DNA of 64,000 nt from Neoaquamicrobium microcysteis (GTDB taxonomy: Bacteria > Pseudomonadota > Alphaproteobacteria > Rhizobiales > Rhizobiaceae). The number at the start of each line of letters is the position of its first letter. Position 1 is the first letter of the stretch. Below the pieces are notes generated by a model, which did not search any database, had not been told where the DNA came from, and saw only the letters and a program-made list of their open reading frames with translations. Below are positions 8,157 to 16,004 of this stretch, one piece after another. The stretch lies in assembly GCF_008180155.1 (NCBI RefSeq), contig NZ_VSZS01000064.1:62001-126000 (forward strand). The letters are read 5' to 3'. The position numbers and the translations under genes were made by a program.

Positions 8157-9326
8157 ATGCCCGATACCGACATCGTCATCATCGGCGGCGCGATCGTGGG
8201 CGCGTCCGTGGCATGGTTCCTGCGAGAGGAAGGCTTTGCCGGATCGATCACGGTGATCGAGCGCGACCCGCAATTCGCCACCGCCTCGACCACGCTTTCG
8301 GCAGCCTCCATCCGTCAGCAGTTCTCGATCGCCGAGAACATCCGCCTGTCGCGCTTCACGCTCGGTTTCTTCAACGAATTGAAGGATCGTTTCGGCTCCG
8401 ACGCCGACATCGCGTTTCACGAGAAGGGCTATCTGATCCTCGCCGGCCCTGAAGGCATGCCGATCCTCGAAGCCAACCATGCGGTTCAGATCGGCGAAGG
8501 CGCGGACATCGTGCTGGAGGACGCGGGCGCGCTCCAGAAGCGCTTTTCCTGGCTGTCGGGCGACGGGATTTCGGGCGGTGCCTATGGCCGCAGCGGCGAG
8601 GGCTGGTTCGACGCGCATGCTCTGCTCACGCTCATTCGCAGGTCGCTGAAGGACAGGGGCGTCCGACTGGTCACCGGCGAGGTGACCGCCATCCAGCGGC
8701 AGGGCGACCGCGTCACCGGCGTCACGCTTGCCGACGGCACTAGGCTCGACGCCGGTATGGTCGTCAACGCCGCCGGGCCCTCTGGCGGCAAGGTGGCCGC
8801 GATGGCCGGGCTTGCCCTCCCGGTAGAGCCGCGGAAGCGCTCGGTCTTCGTCTTCGAGGCGCGTGAGCGCTACGGGGACATGCCGCTTCTGGTCGATCCG
8901 TCCGGCATCTGGGTGCGCCCGGAAGGTGCCGTCTACATCACCGGGGGCGCGGAAAACGAGGACGGCGAAGGCCCGGCCGAACCGGGCGACTTCGAGCCCG
9001 ACTGGTCGCTGTTCGAGGATGTCGTGTGGCCGACGCTCGCAACCCGCATCCCCGCCTTCGAGGCGATCCGCCCCGGCCGCGCCTGGGCCGGCCACTACGA
9101 ATACAACACGCTCGACCAGAACGCGGTAATCGGCCCGCACCCGGAGGTGACGAACTTCCTCTTTGCCAACGGCTTTTCGGGCCATGGTCTTCAGCAGGCC
9201 CCGGCTGTCGGCAAGGCGCTGGCCGAACTCGTCGTGCACGGCGCATATCGCACCATCGACTGCTCGGCCTTCGGATACGCACGCATCGCGGAAGGCCGCG
9301 CCTTCCGCGAGCTGAACGTGATCTGA
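8157..9326 (+). CDS. FAD-dependent oxidoreductase (DAO/glycine oxidase type)
   Basis: This 389-aa protein starts at the ATG at 8157 after an AGGGGAG ribosome-binding site. The N-terminal dinucleotide fold DIVIIGGAIVGASVAWFL and the C-terminal signature GFSGHGLQQAPAVGKALAELV place it in the D-amino-acid oxidase-like family. An internal AGPSGGKVAAMAGL motif is also typical. It probably oxidises an amine or amino acid, but the substrate cannot be read from sequence. It stands alone on its strand and is transcribed away from the CitE-like gene. Confidence 0.85.
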   Translation: MPDTDIVIIGGAIVGASVAWFLREEGFAGSITVIERDPQFATASTTLSAASIRQQFSIAENIRLSRFTLGFFNELKDRFGSDADIAFHEKGYLILAGPEGMPILEANHAVQIGEGADIVLEDAGALQKRFSWLSGDGISGGAYGRSGEGWFDAHALLTLIRRSLKDRGVRLVTGEVTAIQRQGDRVTGVTLADGTRLDAGMVVNAAGPSGGKVAAMAGLALPVEPRKRSVFVFEARERYGDMPLLVDPSGIWVRPEGAVYITGGAENEDGEGPAEPGDFEPDWSLFEDVVWPTLATRIPAFEAIRPGRAWAGHYEYNTLDQNAVIGPHPEVTNFLFANGFSGHGLQQAPAVGKALAELVVHGAYRTIDCSAFGYARIAEGRAFRELNVI

Positions 9327-9512
9327 GCGGCCATTGACGCCGCCCGCCTGAATTCCTATCTGAGCCGCGGGCTTGGAAGCCCCTGCCGCCCGCGGGCGAA
9401 AGCCACGGTGAAGCTTCCCCTAAACGTCTCGTTTCCCTGTCATTCGACGGCCGAAACGGCAATGCGGGCACCCGTGACCTTTCATGCCGTCCCAACGGAT
9501 AGGAGAAACGCG

Positions 9513-9950
9513 ATGACCACGCCGTCATCCGATTACAAGACCCATGCCAGACGCCTGCGCGATGCGCTGGCCGCCGAAGGCATCGCCATCAGCCACGGCA
9601 AGGCGCTCGACATCGTCGCACGCCAGAACGGCGAACGCGACTGGAACACGCTTGCTGCCCGCACCGACAACGAAACCGCTGTGGTGACGGCGGCGCCATT
9701 TTCGGTTGGCGACGAGGTCCGGGGCACGTTCAACGAGGTTCCTGCGCATGGCCGCGTCATCGGCCTGTCGGAGACGATCAAGCCGAACCTCTGGCGCGTT
9801 ACCGTGCGCTTCGACCCGCCGGTCAACGCCTCGACTTCCAGGCACTTCGCTGCCGAGCGCAGCCGCGTGGAAATGGTGGTGGGTGCCGACGGCCGCTCGC
9901 GCCGTCTCACCGGCACCGAAACCGGCGTCATGGCGCTTCGCCGCGCGTGA
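9513..9950 (+). CDS. Glyoxalase-superfamily-related protein
   Basis: This 145-aa protein starts at the ATG at 9513, 8 bases after AGGAG (9501-9505). The N-terminus (DYKTHARRLRDALAAEGIAISHGKALDIVARQNGERDWNTLAA) is the helical segment of the family annotated as glyoxalase superfamily protein (PF20066 type). The second half (VGDEVRGTFNEVPAHGRVIGL and VRFDPPVNASTSRHF) is a small beta domain. There are no metal-binding residues that would prove glyoxalase activity. Function is unknown. Confidence 0.7.
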   Translation: MTTPSSDYKTHARRLRDALAAEGIAISHGKALDIVARQNGERDWNTLAARTDNETAVVTAAPFSVGDEVRGTFNEVPAHGRVIGLSETIKPNLWRVTVRFDPPVNASTSRHFAAERSRVEMVVGADGRSRRLTGTETGVMALRRA

Positions 9951-9961
9951 TCGAAAAAACA

Positions 9962-9988
9962 AAGGGGCGGTCGTTCAGGCCGCCCCTT
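9962..9988. terminator. Bidirectional terminator hairpin
   Basis: A perfect 9-bp stem (AAGGGGCGG with CCGCCCCTT) encloses a 9-base loop. It is flanked by an A-run upstream, so both strands give a stem followed by pyrimidine/U-rich sequence. It lies between two convergent genes and overlaps the end of the aminotransferase gene. Confidence 0.7.
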
Positions 9989-11111
9989 CTGCATCGAGGC
10001 TGGCAAGAAAGCCCGACACCGCTGCAAGCCCGTCGCGAAGCACCTGCGTGCTGTTGGCATAGCCGATGCGCGCAGTTCCCTCGACGCCGAGCGCCGCGCC
10101 CGGTGTAAACAGCGCGCCCGTTTCTTCCAGGAGCCGCGTGCAGAACCTCTCCGATCCCATCGCGTGGCGATAGGCGAGCAGCGCCGTCGTGCCCGAGCGC
10201 GGCCTAACCCACGAGATCGAAGGCTCCTGCGCCACCCACGCATCGAGGATGGCAAGGTTGTCGCGCACGATGGCGCGATTACGTGCGAGGATCGCACCGC
10301 TGGCCTCCAGCGCGGTTGCCGCCATGAGATCGTCGATCATGCCGACGCTGATCGTGTTGTAGTCGCGGTGGATCGAGACCGCGTGAAGCAGGTCGCGCCG
10401 CGCGACGATCCAGCCCAGCCGCAGTCCCGCCAGCGAGAACGCCTTCGACATCGACCCGGTCGAGATGCCTTTTTCGTAGAGATCGGCGATGGAGACCGTG
10501 CTGCCATCGCCCTGCTGGTCGAGCCCGCGATAGACCTCGTCGGCCAGCACCCATGCGCCGCAGCCTTGCGCGATGCGAACGATCTCCTCCAGCACGTCGC
10601 GCTCCATCAGCGCCCCGGTGGGATTGTTGGGGTTGGAGAAGACGATCAGCTTCGCGCTGTCGCCCGCAAGCGCCCGCAGCGCATCGAGGTCCGGTGCGTA
10701 GACGTCTTCCTGCCTCAGTTCCAGACGCACCACCTCGGCTCCGAGACTTTCGGGGATCGAGACATGCTGCTGGTAGGTCGGCACGATGGAGACAACCCGG
10801 TCGCCCGGCTCCACCAGCGTCGAATAGACCAGCGCATTCGCCCCAATCGCGCCATGCGCGACCATAACCTCGTCGGCGTCGCGGCTTTCGTAGAGCGCGG
10901 CGATCGCATCGCGCAGCCGCTGCGAGCCCTCGATGGCCCCATAGGTAAGCTTCATCGGCAAAAGCTCGTCGAGGATAGCGTTGGACTTGCCGGCGAGTGC
11001 CAGCACTTCCGCCACGGTCAGCGATTCCACGCAGGTTTCGGCGAGATTGTAGCGGCAGTCGTTCTCGTGCCGGTTCATCCAGATTTCGACGCCGAATTCC
11101 TCGATCTTCAC
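9975..11111 (-). CDS. PLP-dependent aminotransferase class I/II
   Basis: This fold-type I aminotransferase is 378 aa from the GTG at 11111 (encoding [18 protein letters not shown]); a second GTG at 11117 is possible. The substrate/cofactor motif SNPNNPTG, the DEVYRGL segment and the PLP lysine in [18 protein letters not shown] are all present. Close relatives are annotated simply as aminotransferase, and its substrate is not known. It is transcribed divergently from leuD with an 87-base gap, so a shared control region is possible. The large upstream extension of the open frame is an antisense shadow of leuD. Confidence 0.88.
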   Translation of the reverse strand: MKIEEFGVEIWMNRHENDCRYNLAETCVESLTVAEVLALAGKSNAILDELLPMKLTYGAIEGSQRLRDAIAALYESRDADEVMVAHGAIGANALVYSTLVEPGDRVVSIVPTYQQHVSIPESLGAEVVRLELRQEDVYAPDLDALRALAGDSAKLIVFSNPNNPTGALMERDVLEEIVRIAQGCGAWVLADEVYRGLDQQGDGSTVSIADLYEKGISTGSMSKAFSLAGLRLGWIVARRDLLHAVSIHRDYNTISVGMIDDLMAATALEASGAILARNRAIVRDNLAILDAWVAQEPSISWVRPRSGTTALLAYRHAMGSERFCTRLLEETGALFTPGAALGVEGTARIGYANSTQVLRDGLAAVSGFLASLDAEGAA

Positions 11112-11198
11112 GACCACGCCTCCCCAGTCTTTGAATTTCCGGACTTTATGTGTAAAGCGGGTTCCATCCAATTCCGAGGCCGAAAGACAGGCAGAACC

Positions 11199-11804
11199 AT
11201 GGACAAGTTCACCAAGCTGACGGGCGTCGCCGCTCCCCTTCCGATCGTCAATGTCGACACCGACATGATAATCCCGAAGGACTACCTCAAGACGATCAAG
11301 CGCACCGGGCTCAGCAAGGGCCTGTTTGCCGAGATGCGCTTCAACGAGGACGGCACCGAGAACCCGGATTTCGTGCTCAACAAGCCTGCCTATCGCAATG
11401 CGCAGATCCTCGTTGCCGGCGACAATTTCGGCTGCGGTTCCTCGCGCGAGCATGCGCCTTGGGCCCTGCTCGACTTCGGCATCCGCTGCGTCATCTCGAC
11501 CTCTTTCGCCGACATCTTCTACAACAACTGCTTCAAGAACGGCATTCTGCCGATCAAGGTCAGCGAGGAAGATCTCGAGAAGCTGATGGACGACGCCTCG
11601 CGCGGCGCGAATGCGACGCTCACCGTCGATCTCGAAGCCATGGAAATCCGCGGCCCCGACGGCGGCGTCATCGCCTTCGACCTGGACGCATTCCGCCGCC
11701 ACTGCCTGCTCAACGGCCTCGACGATATCGGCCTGACGATGGAAAAGGCACCGTCCATAGACAGCTTCGAGAAGCGCAACGCCGAGAGCCGCCCCTGGGC
11801 CTGA
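11199..11804 (+). CDS. leuD: 3-isopropylmalate dehydratase small subunit
   Basis: LeuD pairs with LeuC to isomerise 2-isopropylmalate to 3-isopropylmalate in leucine biosynthesis. The 201-aa product starts at the ATG at 11199 ([22 protein letters not shown]). It carries the swivel-domain signature [22 protein letters not shown] and the typical C-terminal [21 protein letters not shown]. It is followed after 7 bases by a small DUF2798 gene. The large subunit gene leuC lies at 25763, about 14 kb away on the same strand, and leuB at 13406. Confidence 0.96.
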   Translation: MDKFTKLTGVAAPLPIVNVDTDMIIPKDYLKTIKRTGLSKGLFAEMRFNEDGTENPDFVLNKPAYRNAQILVAGDNFGCGSSREHAPWALLDFGIRCVISTSFADIFYNNCFKNGILPIKVSEEDLEKLMDDASRGANATLTVDLEAMEIRGPDGGVIAFDLDAFRRHCLLNGLDDIGLTMEKAPSIDSFEKRNAESRPWA

Positions 11805-11811
11805 CGCCGCG

Positions 11812-12048
11812 ATGACTCCCTTCGTCCCGAAGCGTTTCGAGCATGTCGCGTTCGGCCTGCTGCTGTCCGGCATGATGTCGTTTCTGGTCTCCGGCCTGTC
11901 GACGATCATCGCGCGGGGCGTCGATTCCGGCCTGCCGATGGTCTGGCTGGCGGCATGGCTGCCTTCCTGGGCCGTCGCCTTTCCGGCCGTCCTGGTGGTG
12001 GCCCCCTTCGTGCGCCGCATCCTGCGGCGCATCGTCAGGGAAAGCTGA
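11812..12048 (+). CDS. DUF2798 family small membrane protein
   Basis: This 78-aa protein has two predicted membrane helices, about residues 11-35 (HVAFGLLLSGMMSFLVSGLSTI) and 43-66 (MVWLAAWLPSWAVAFPAVLVVAPF), with a basic C-terminal tail (RRILRRIVRES). This layout matches the DUF2798 family. It begins 7 bases after leuD, so it is probably co-transcribed. Its function is unknown. Confidence 0.8.
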   Translation: MTPFVPKRFEHVAFGLLLSGMMSFLVSGLSTIIARGVDSGLPMVWLAAWLPSWAVAFPAVLVVAPFVRRILRRIVRES

Positions 12049-12117
12049 GTCACACGAACCCGGTTTCGTGACCGGAGCGGACGAGCTACATTGCGCGGCG
12101 CAATATACGGAGCCGCC

Positions 12118-12936
12118 ATGCCCTTCCCGCTCAAGACCATCCTTTCCGTGTCGGCACTTGCGGCGCTGCTGGCGTGGCCGGCGGCCGCGCAGGACGATGC
12201 GGCCGAACCGATCCCGTTTGCCGGCGGCGAGCTTACCGTCACCGAGACCGAGGACTTCGAGAAGATCCTCGCCTTTGACGGCCGCGAGCTGGCGCGCGAC
12301 TATTTCGTCATGTTCGACAGGATCGCCAGCGTCGGGGGCACGGACGTGGCCTTCTTCAGCGTCGGGCCGGGCGGCAACGCCTGCGCGCCGGCGGCCGTCA
12401 TGGTCTGGAAGCCGCAGGATGGCGAGGTGAGGTCAGCCGCGCTCGACGACGAGTGCGACACCCCTGCCGCAGCCATCTCCGATTACGAGGTCTTCTTCGT
12501 ACCCTACCTGTTGCCGGGCGCCACGGCTGACGTTCGCGTCTGGAACCCCCAGGAGGGTTTTCGCATGCACGGGCGGATCGCCTACGCGCCCGAACCCGAT
12601 ACGGGCTGGGACACGCTCGATCAGGCCGCCCTCTCCCACCCCATGGATCTGTTCCGCAATTCCGCCATCTACGCCGCCGCGCAATCTTTGCTGGGCGACG
12701 AGCTGGGCGATGTCGCACTCGGCCTCGGCACGTCCAGCATGCCGACGGAGGCCGGCGGCCTGCTCTACGCGCGCGGCTGCGTGCCTCATGCGTGCGGCGG
12801 CTCCGACACCTTCATGGTGGTGGATCGCGATGCGCAGGCGCTCTACTTCGCCCAGCAGGGCGACCCGACAAGCTACTGGCCCGCGCTGGACCAGTGGCCG
12901 CAGGCCGCCGTTGCGCTCATCCCCTCCGATTTCTGA
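12118..12936 (+). CDS. Exported hypothetical protein with an Ivy-like CxPHxCG motif
   Basis: This 272-aa protein starts at the ATG at 12118. It has a clear Sec signal peptide (hydrophobic LSVSALAALLAWPAAAQ, cleavage near residues 23-25) and so should be periplasmic. The N-terminal half (FSVGPGGNACAPAAVMVW, LPGATADVRVWNPQEG) is of a type common in rhizobial hypothetical proteins. The C-terminal part contains GCVPHACGGSDTFMVV. That resembles the CKPHDC loop of the lysozyme inhibitor Ivy followed by its beta strand. Inhibition of lysozyme is my inference from this motif only. It is followed after 7 bases by a RidA-like gene. Confidence 0.7.
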   Translation: MPFPLKTILSVSALAALLAWPAAAQDDAAEPIPFAGGELTVTETEDFEKILAFDGRELARDYFVMFDRIASVGGTDVAFFSVGPGGNACAPAAVMVWKPQDGEVRSAALDDECDTPAAAISDYEVFFVPYLLPGATADVRVWNPQEGFRMHGRIAYAPEPDTGWDTLDQAALSHPMDLFRNSAIYAAAQSLLGDELGDVALGLGTSSMPTEAGGLLYARGCVPHACGGSDTFMVVDRDAQALYFAQQGDPTSYWPALDQWPQAAVALIPSDF

Positions 12937-12943
12937 GAAAGCG

Positions 12944-13330
12944 ATGACGCGCCGCCTGATTTCCACCGGCTCGCCCTTCGAGAAGACCGCCGGCTATTCG
13001 CGCGCCGTGGTGGACGGCGAATGGTGCTTCGTGTCCGGTACCACCGGCTACGACTACGCCACCATGACCATGCCTCAGACGGTCGAGCAGCAGACGCGCA
13101 ACTGCCTAGCCACGATCGCTGCAGCGCTCGAGGAAGGCGGCTTCTCGCTCGCCGACGTGGTGCGCGCACACTACTACGTCACCGACCGCGCCTATGTCGC
13201 CAGGGTGTTCCCGATCCTCGGCGAGCATTTCGGCGACATAAGGCCCGCCGCGACCATGATCGTCTGCCAGCTCAACGAGCCGGAAATGAAGATCGAGATC
13301 GAGGTGACAGCGCTGCGGCGCGACCGCTGA
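12944..13330 (+). CDS. RidA family protein
   Basis: This 128-aa YjgF/YER057c/UK114 protein is related to the 2-iminobutanoate/2-iminopropanoate deaminases that clear reactive enamines from PLP enzymes. The start is the ATG at 12944. Typical elements are SRAVVDGEWCFVSGTTG, NCLATIAAALEEGGFSLADVVRAHYYVTD and RPAATMIVCQLNEPEMKIEIEVTA. The sequence departs from the canonical active-site RPAR context (RPAAT here), so it may belong to a RidA subfamily with a different activity. It lies just upstream of leuB. Confidence 0.88.
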   Translation: MTRRLISTGSPFEKTAGYSRAVVDGEWCFVSGTTGYDYATMTMPQTVEQQTRNCLATIAAALEEGGFSLADVVRAHYYVTDRAYVARVFPILGEHFGDIRPAATMIVCQLNEPEMKIEIEVTALRRDR

Positions 13331-13405
13331 CGCACCCGCCACTTGCGTGGAGCTTCCGCTGCGGATAGCAAGACGCGGCTGCAACTTCTTCCGAAAGGCT
13401 TTCCC

Positions 13406-14512
13406 ATGGCATCGCGCAAGCTCCTCCTTCTTCCCGGCGACGGCATTGGCCCCGAGGCGATGGCGGAGGTGAGGAAACTCATCGCGGTCATGAATGCGGA
13501 AATGAACGCCGGTTTCGAGACCGACGAGGGCCTCGTCGGCGGCTGCGCCTACGACACGCATGGCGCGGCGATCTCGGATGCCGACATGGAAAAGGCCATG
13601 GCGGCCGACGCCGTTCTGTTCGGCGCTGTCGGCGGGCCCAAGTGGGACGCCGTGCCCTACGACGTGCGGCCCGAGGCCGGCCTGCTGCGCCTGCGCAAGG
13701 ACATGGAACTGTTCGCCAACCTGCGTCCGGCCATCTGCTACCCGGCGCTGGCCGCCTCCTCCTCGCTCAAGCCCGAAGTGGTCGAGGGTCTGGACATCCT
13801 CATCCTGCGCGAGCTGACCGGCGGCGTCTATTTCGGCGAGCCCAAGGAGATCATCGACCTGGGCAACGGCCAGAAGCGCGGCATCGACACGCAGGTCTAC
13901 GACACGTTCGAGATCGAGCGCATCGCGGGCGTCGCCTTCGAACTGGCGCGTACGCGCGGCAACAAGGTCTGCTCGATGGAAAAGCGCAACGTCATGAAGT
14001 CGGGCGTGTTGTGGAACGAGGTCGTCACCGCCACCCACAAGGCGAAGTATCAGGACGTCGAGCTCACCCACATGCTGGCCGATGCCGGCGGCATGCAGCT
14101 CGTGCGCTGGCCCAAGCAGTTCGATGTCATCGTCACCGACAACCTGTTCGGCGACATGCTGTCCGACGTGGCCGCCATGCTCACGGGCTCACTCGGCATG
14201 CTGCCCTCCGCCTCGCTCGGCGCGCCCGACCCCAAGACCGGCAAGCGCAAGGCGCTCTACGAGCCGGTGCACGGCTCCGCGCCCGACATCGCCGGCCAGG
14301 GCATCGCCAACCCGATTGCCATGATCGCATCTTTTGCCATGTGCCTGCGCTATTCGTTCAACATGGTGGCCGAGGCCGACCGTCTGGAAGCCGCCGTCTC
14401 GGCGGTGCTGGACGACGGTCTGCGCACGCGCGACATCATGTCTGACGGTATGACGGAAGTCGGCACCGTCGCGATGGGCGATGCGATCGTGGCGAAGTTC
14501 CGGGCCGCGTGA
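13406..14512 (+). CDS. leuB: 3-isopropylmalate dehydrogenase
   Basis: LeuB oxidatively decarboxylates 3-isopropylmalate to 2-oxoisocaproate using NAD+, the last step before transamination to leucine. The 368-aa product starts at the ATG at 13406 ([19 protein letters not shown]). It shows GDGIGPE, the substrate-binding segment [13 protein letters not shown], the lysine region [16 protein letters not shown], the metal-binding [14 protein letters not shown] and the NAD-binding [17 protein letters not shown]. It is 76 bases downstream of the RidA gene and 1.6 kb from leuD. Confidence 0.96.
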   Translation: MASRKLLLLPGDGIGPEAMAEVRKLIAVMNAEMNAGFETDEGLVGGCAYDTHGAAISDADMEKAMAADAVLFGAVGGPKWDAVPYDVRPEAGLLRLRKDMELFANLRPAICYPALAASSSLKPEVVEGLDILILRELTGGVYFGEPKEIIDLGNGQKRGIDTQVYDTFEIERIAGVAFELARTRGNKVCSMEKRNVMKSGVLWNEVVTATHKAKYQDVELTHMLADAGGMQLVRWPKQFDVIVTDNLFGDMLSDVAAMLTGSLGMLPSASLGAPDPKTGKRKALYEPVHGSAPDIAGQGIANPIAMIASFAMCLRYSFNMVAEADRLEAAVSAVLDDGLRTRDIMSDGMTEVGTVAMGDAIVAKFRAA

Positions 14513-14523
14513 CTGTTGGGTGA

Positions 14524-14679
14524 CTACGGGTTGGGATTGGGCATACACCCCGAGACCACCAGCAGCACCGCAACGAGAACGACTATCGCAAGGGCGACGG
14601 TAACGACGCCCTTGCTGGCGCGGAACTGCGGTCTGGCGCGCGCTCCCGAAAACTCCTTGGGTTTTCCGAGTTCGGACAT
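14524..14679 (-). CDS. Small single-pass membrane protein (51 aa)
   Basis: This short frame starts at the ATG at 14679 with a good ribosome-binding site (AGGAGCC) upstream. It encodes MSELGKPKEFSGARARPQ, then a basic stretch, then a strong hydrophobic helix (VVTVALAIVVLVAVLLVV, about residues 25-42), and ends SGCMPNPNP. VSGC looks like a lipobox, but only seven residues would remain after processing, so a C-tail membrane anchor is more likely. It lies between convergent leuB and the DUF6644 gene. No family is recognised. Confidence 0.6.
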   Translation of the reverse strand: MSELGKPKEFSGARARPQFRASKGVVTVALAIVVLVAVLLVVSGCMPNPNP

Positions 14680-14727
14680 GACCGGCTCCTTTCACGGGTT
14701 CAACCGGTGCGCCGCGTGAAGGTTCCC

Positions 14728-15195
14728 TCAGATGAAGCCGATGAAGCGCCCGGCGACGAGGATCGACACCCATAGCAGCATCGAGAGCGCAGCCAGCAGC
14801 CGCGCAGCGATCGGGTAGACCGTATCGCCCGCCGGCTGCGGCAGCAGGCGGAATGCCAACAGGTTCACGCCTGCCAGCGCAAGCAGCGCCATCTTGATGA
14901 GGAACGCCTGGTTGGTGGCGTATTCCTGCGCACGGATGGAAAAGAGCGCGAGTCCCGACAGCACGGCAACGGGAAAGGCGAACGCGATCGCTTCGCGCAG
15001 CAGATGCAGCAGCGGCCGGCGCGCGACACCGCCCCCCACGCCCAGAATGCGCAGATCCATCAGAAGCACGCAGGTCACCGTCGCGCCGATCGAAAGGATG
15101 TGCAGCGCGTTGATGAGCGGATAGACGACGAAGGAGACCTTCAGCGCGTTGACCGCCGGCAGGCCCTCGATGCCGGCGAGGATGTCGAAGAGCAT
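14728..15195 (-). CDS. DUF6644-type integral membrane protein
   Basis: This 155-aa protein has about four membrane helices (VVYPLINALHILSIGATVTCVLLMDL, AIAFAFPVAVLSGLALF, FLIKMALLALAGVNLLAF, LLAALSMLLWVSILVAGRF). The conserved YPLINALHILSIG segment with an intramembrane His is typical of DUF6644-like proteins. The start at 15195 lies 5 bases after the stop of the DUF6152 gene, so the two form an operon; this pairing is common in the families. It may bind heme or a metal through the helix histidine, but that is speculative. Confidence 0.72.
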   Translation of the reverse strand: MLFDILAGIEGLPAVNALKVSFVVYPLINALHILSIGATVTCVLLMDLRILGVGGGVARRPLLHLLREAIAFAFPVAVLSGLALFSIRAQEYATNQAFLIKMALLALAGVNLLAFRLLPQPAGDTVYPIAARLLAALSMLLWVSILVAGRFIGFI

Positions 15196-15200
15196 CTCGC

Positions 15201-15587
15201 TCAGTTGGCCGGCACCCGGCTCGGATAGACGTCGAAGGTTTCGCCGTTGACGATGATGCGCACCGCCTTCATCCATCGCTCGGTCGAATCGCGCGAGCGG
15301 TTGCCGATCGCATAGACCTCGTCGCCGACCTCGGCCTTGTCCTCAGTGAAGCCGGCGCGCTGGGTCGCCGCCGGTGTGGCGAGGTCTACGCGCCAGACCT
15401 CGCCGTCGATCTCGACATCCAGCGTCGGGTGCGGGTTTGCGAAGCTGATCGCGACGATCACGCCCTCGAGCTCGAAATAGCCATCCTCGGTCCACGCCCA
15501 GCCGTGATGCGCCACCGCCGCGCCGGCCCCGCCGATCACAAGCGCGCCGGCAAGGCAGGCCGCCCGGAAGAATGCGGTCAATGCCAT
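15201..15587 (-). CDS. DUF6152 family exported protein
   Basis: This 128-aa protein has a signal peptide (MALTAFFRAACLAGALVIGGAGAAVAHHG, cleaved after AVA) and a small OB-like beta domain: EGVIVAISFANPHPTLDVEIDG, WRVDLATP, VGDEVYAIGNRSRD. The HHGWAWTEDGYFELEGVI start of the mature protein is characteristic of DUF6152. The ATG at 15587 follows a GGAGAG ribosome-binding site. It is the first gene of a two-gene operon with the DUF6644 membrane protein. The exact role is not known. Confidence 0.8.
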   Translation of the reverse strand: MALTAFFRAACLAGALVIGGAGAAVAHHGWAWTEDGYFELEGVIVAISFANPHPTLDVEIDGEVWRVDLATPAATQRAGFTEDKAEVGDEVYAIGNRSRDSTERWMKAVRIIVNGETFDVYPSRVPAN

Positions 15588-15695
15588 GGGTCTCTCCTCG
15601 ATCCGGTTTCGTCCTGTAATGAAACCCTATGGCGGAGGCAGCGGGGGTCAAATCACTTAGACCTGATCGCGATGGCCCGTGGCGATGCCCGCTCA

Positions 15696-15723
15696 TTGAC
15701 TCCCGACGCAAAGCGCGTAAAAG
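15696..15723 (+). promoter_or_regulatory. Candidate promoter of the asd leader transcript
   Basis: TTGACT (15696-15701) and TAAAAG (15718-15723) are separated by 16 bases and would start a transcript near 15730. The -35 element is good and the -10 element is weak. The position would place the leader reading frame close to the RNA 5' end, as in known attenuators. This is a by-eye prediction. Confidence 0.35.
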
Positions 15724-15747
15724 GCGGGCGCGAACTGGAAAAACGCG

Positions 15748-15879
15748 ATGCGCGGCCTTCTGACGGCATATCTGGCATTCTTCTCCCATGGCGGGCTTCT
15801 TGCCGCTTCGGGCACAGATGCCGCACGCGCGCGTTTCACCAAAACCATGGCCAAAACGACGACCACGAAAACGGTCTGA
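15748..15879 (+). CDS. Putative leader peptide of asd, Thr/Lys/Met-rich at its end
   Basis: The frame from the ATG at 15748 codes for 43 aa (MRGLLTAYLAFFSHGG at its start) and ends FTKTMAKTTTTKTV just before TGA at 15877. An internal ATG at 15847 would give the 10-residue peptide MAKTTTTKTV. Eleven of the last fourteen residues are Thr, Lys or Met, all end products of the pathway that asd feeds. This is the classic layout of a ribosome-mediated attenuator leader peptide. The ribosome-binding site is weak (GGA 8 bases before the first ATG). Translation and function are inferred, not shown. Confidence 0.45.
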   Translation: MRGLLTAYLAFFSHGGLLAASGTDAARARFTKTMAKTTTTKTV

Positions 15880-15900
15880 TTTCCCTTGGCCTTCTCGCCC

Positions 15901-15944
15901 TCTCCCCGGGTCTGGCCCGAGGGAGACGCCCGCAGCCGGCGGGT
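15901..15944 (+). promoter_or_regulatory. Tandem hairpins in the asd leader (possible attenuator)
   Basis: Hairpin one (15901-15926) has arms TCTCCCCGGG and CCCGAGGGAGA, 10 bp with one bulged A and a TCTGG loop. Hairpin two (15928-15944) pairs CCCGC with GCGGG and is followed by TCTTT. GGGTCT (15908-15913) could instead pair with AGA..CCC (15924-15931), which would break both hairpins, as an antiterminator would. The U-run is weak, so termination strength is uncertain. Confidence 0.35.
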
Positions 15945-16004
15945 CTTTCCAAACCAGCGGAGAGTTAGGCGTGGTCCGCCACGCTTCCACAAGGAGCAAC
16001 GGGA

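Larger units (their letters stand above)
15588..16004. other. 417-base intergenic region: divergent control region and asd leader
   Basis: This is the only stretch over 300 bases without an established gene. From left to right it holds the upstream region of the minus-strand DUF6152 gene, a possible plus-strand promoter (15696-15723), a short plus-strand frame ending in a Thr/Lys-rich peptide (15748-15879), two hairpins (15901-15944) and the asd ribosome-binding site (AAGGAG just before 16005). The other open frames crossing it have no family features. Confidence 0.6.

Noticed and set aside
12049-12110. Imperfect hairpin GTCAC..GTGAC after the DUF2798 gene
   Set aside because: The stem has unpaired bases and no U-run, so it is not called as a terminator.
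9975-12242. Long N-terminal extension of the aminotransferase frame
   Set aside because: Everything upstream of the GTG at 11111 is antisense to leuD and to the DUF2798 gene; the enzyme N-terminus MKIEEFGVE-type starts at 11111.
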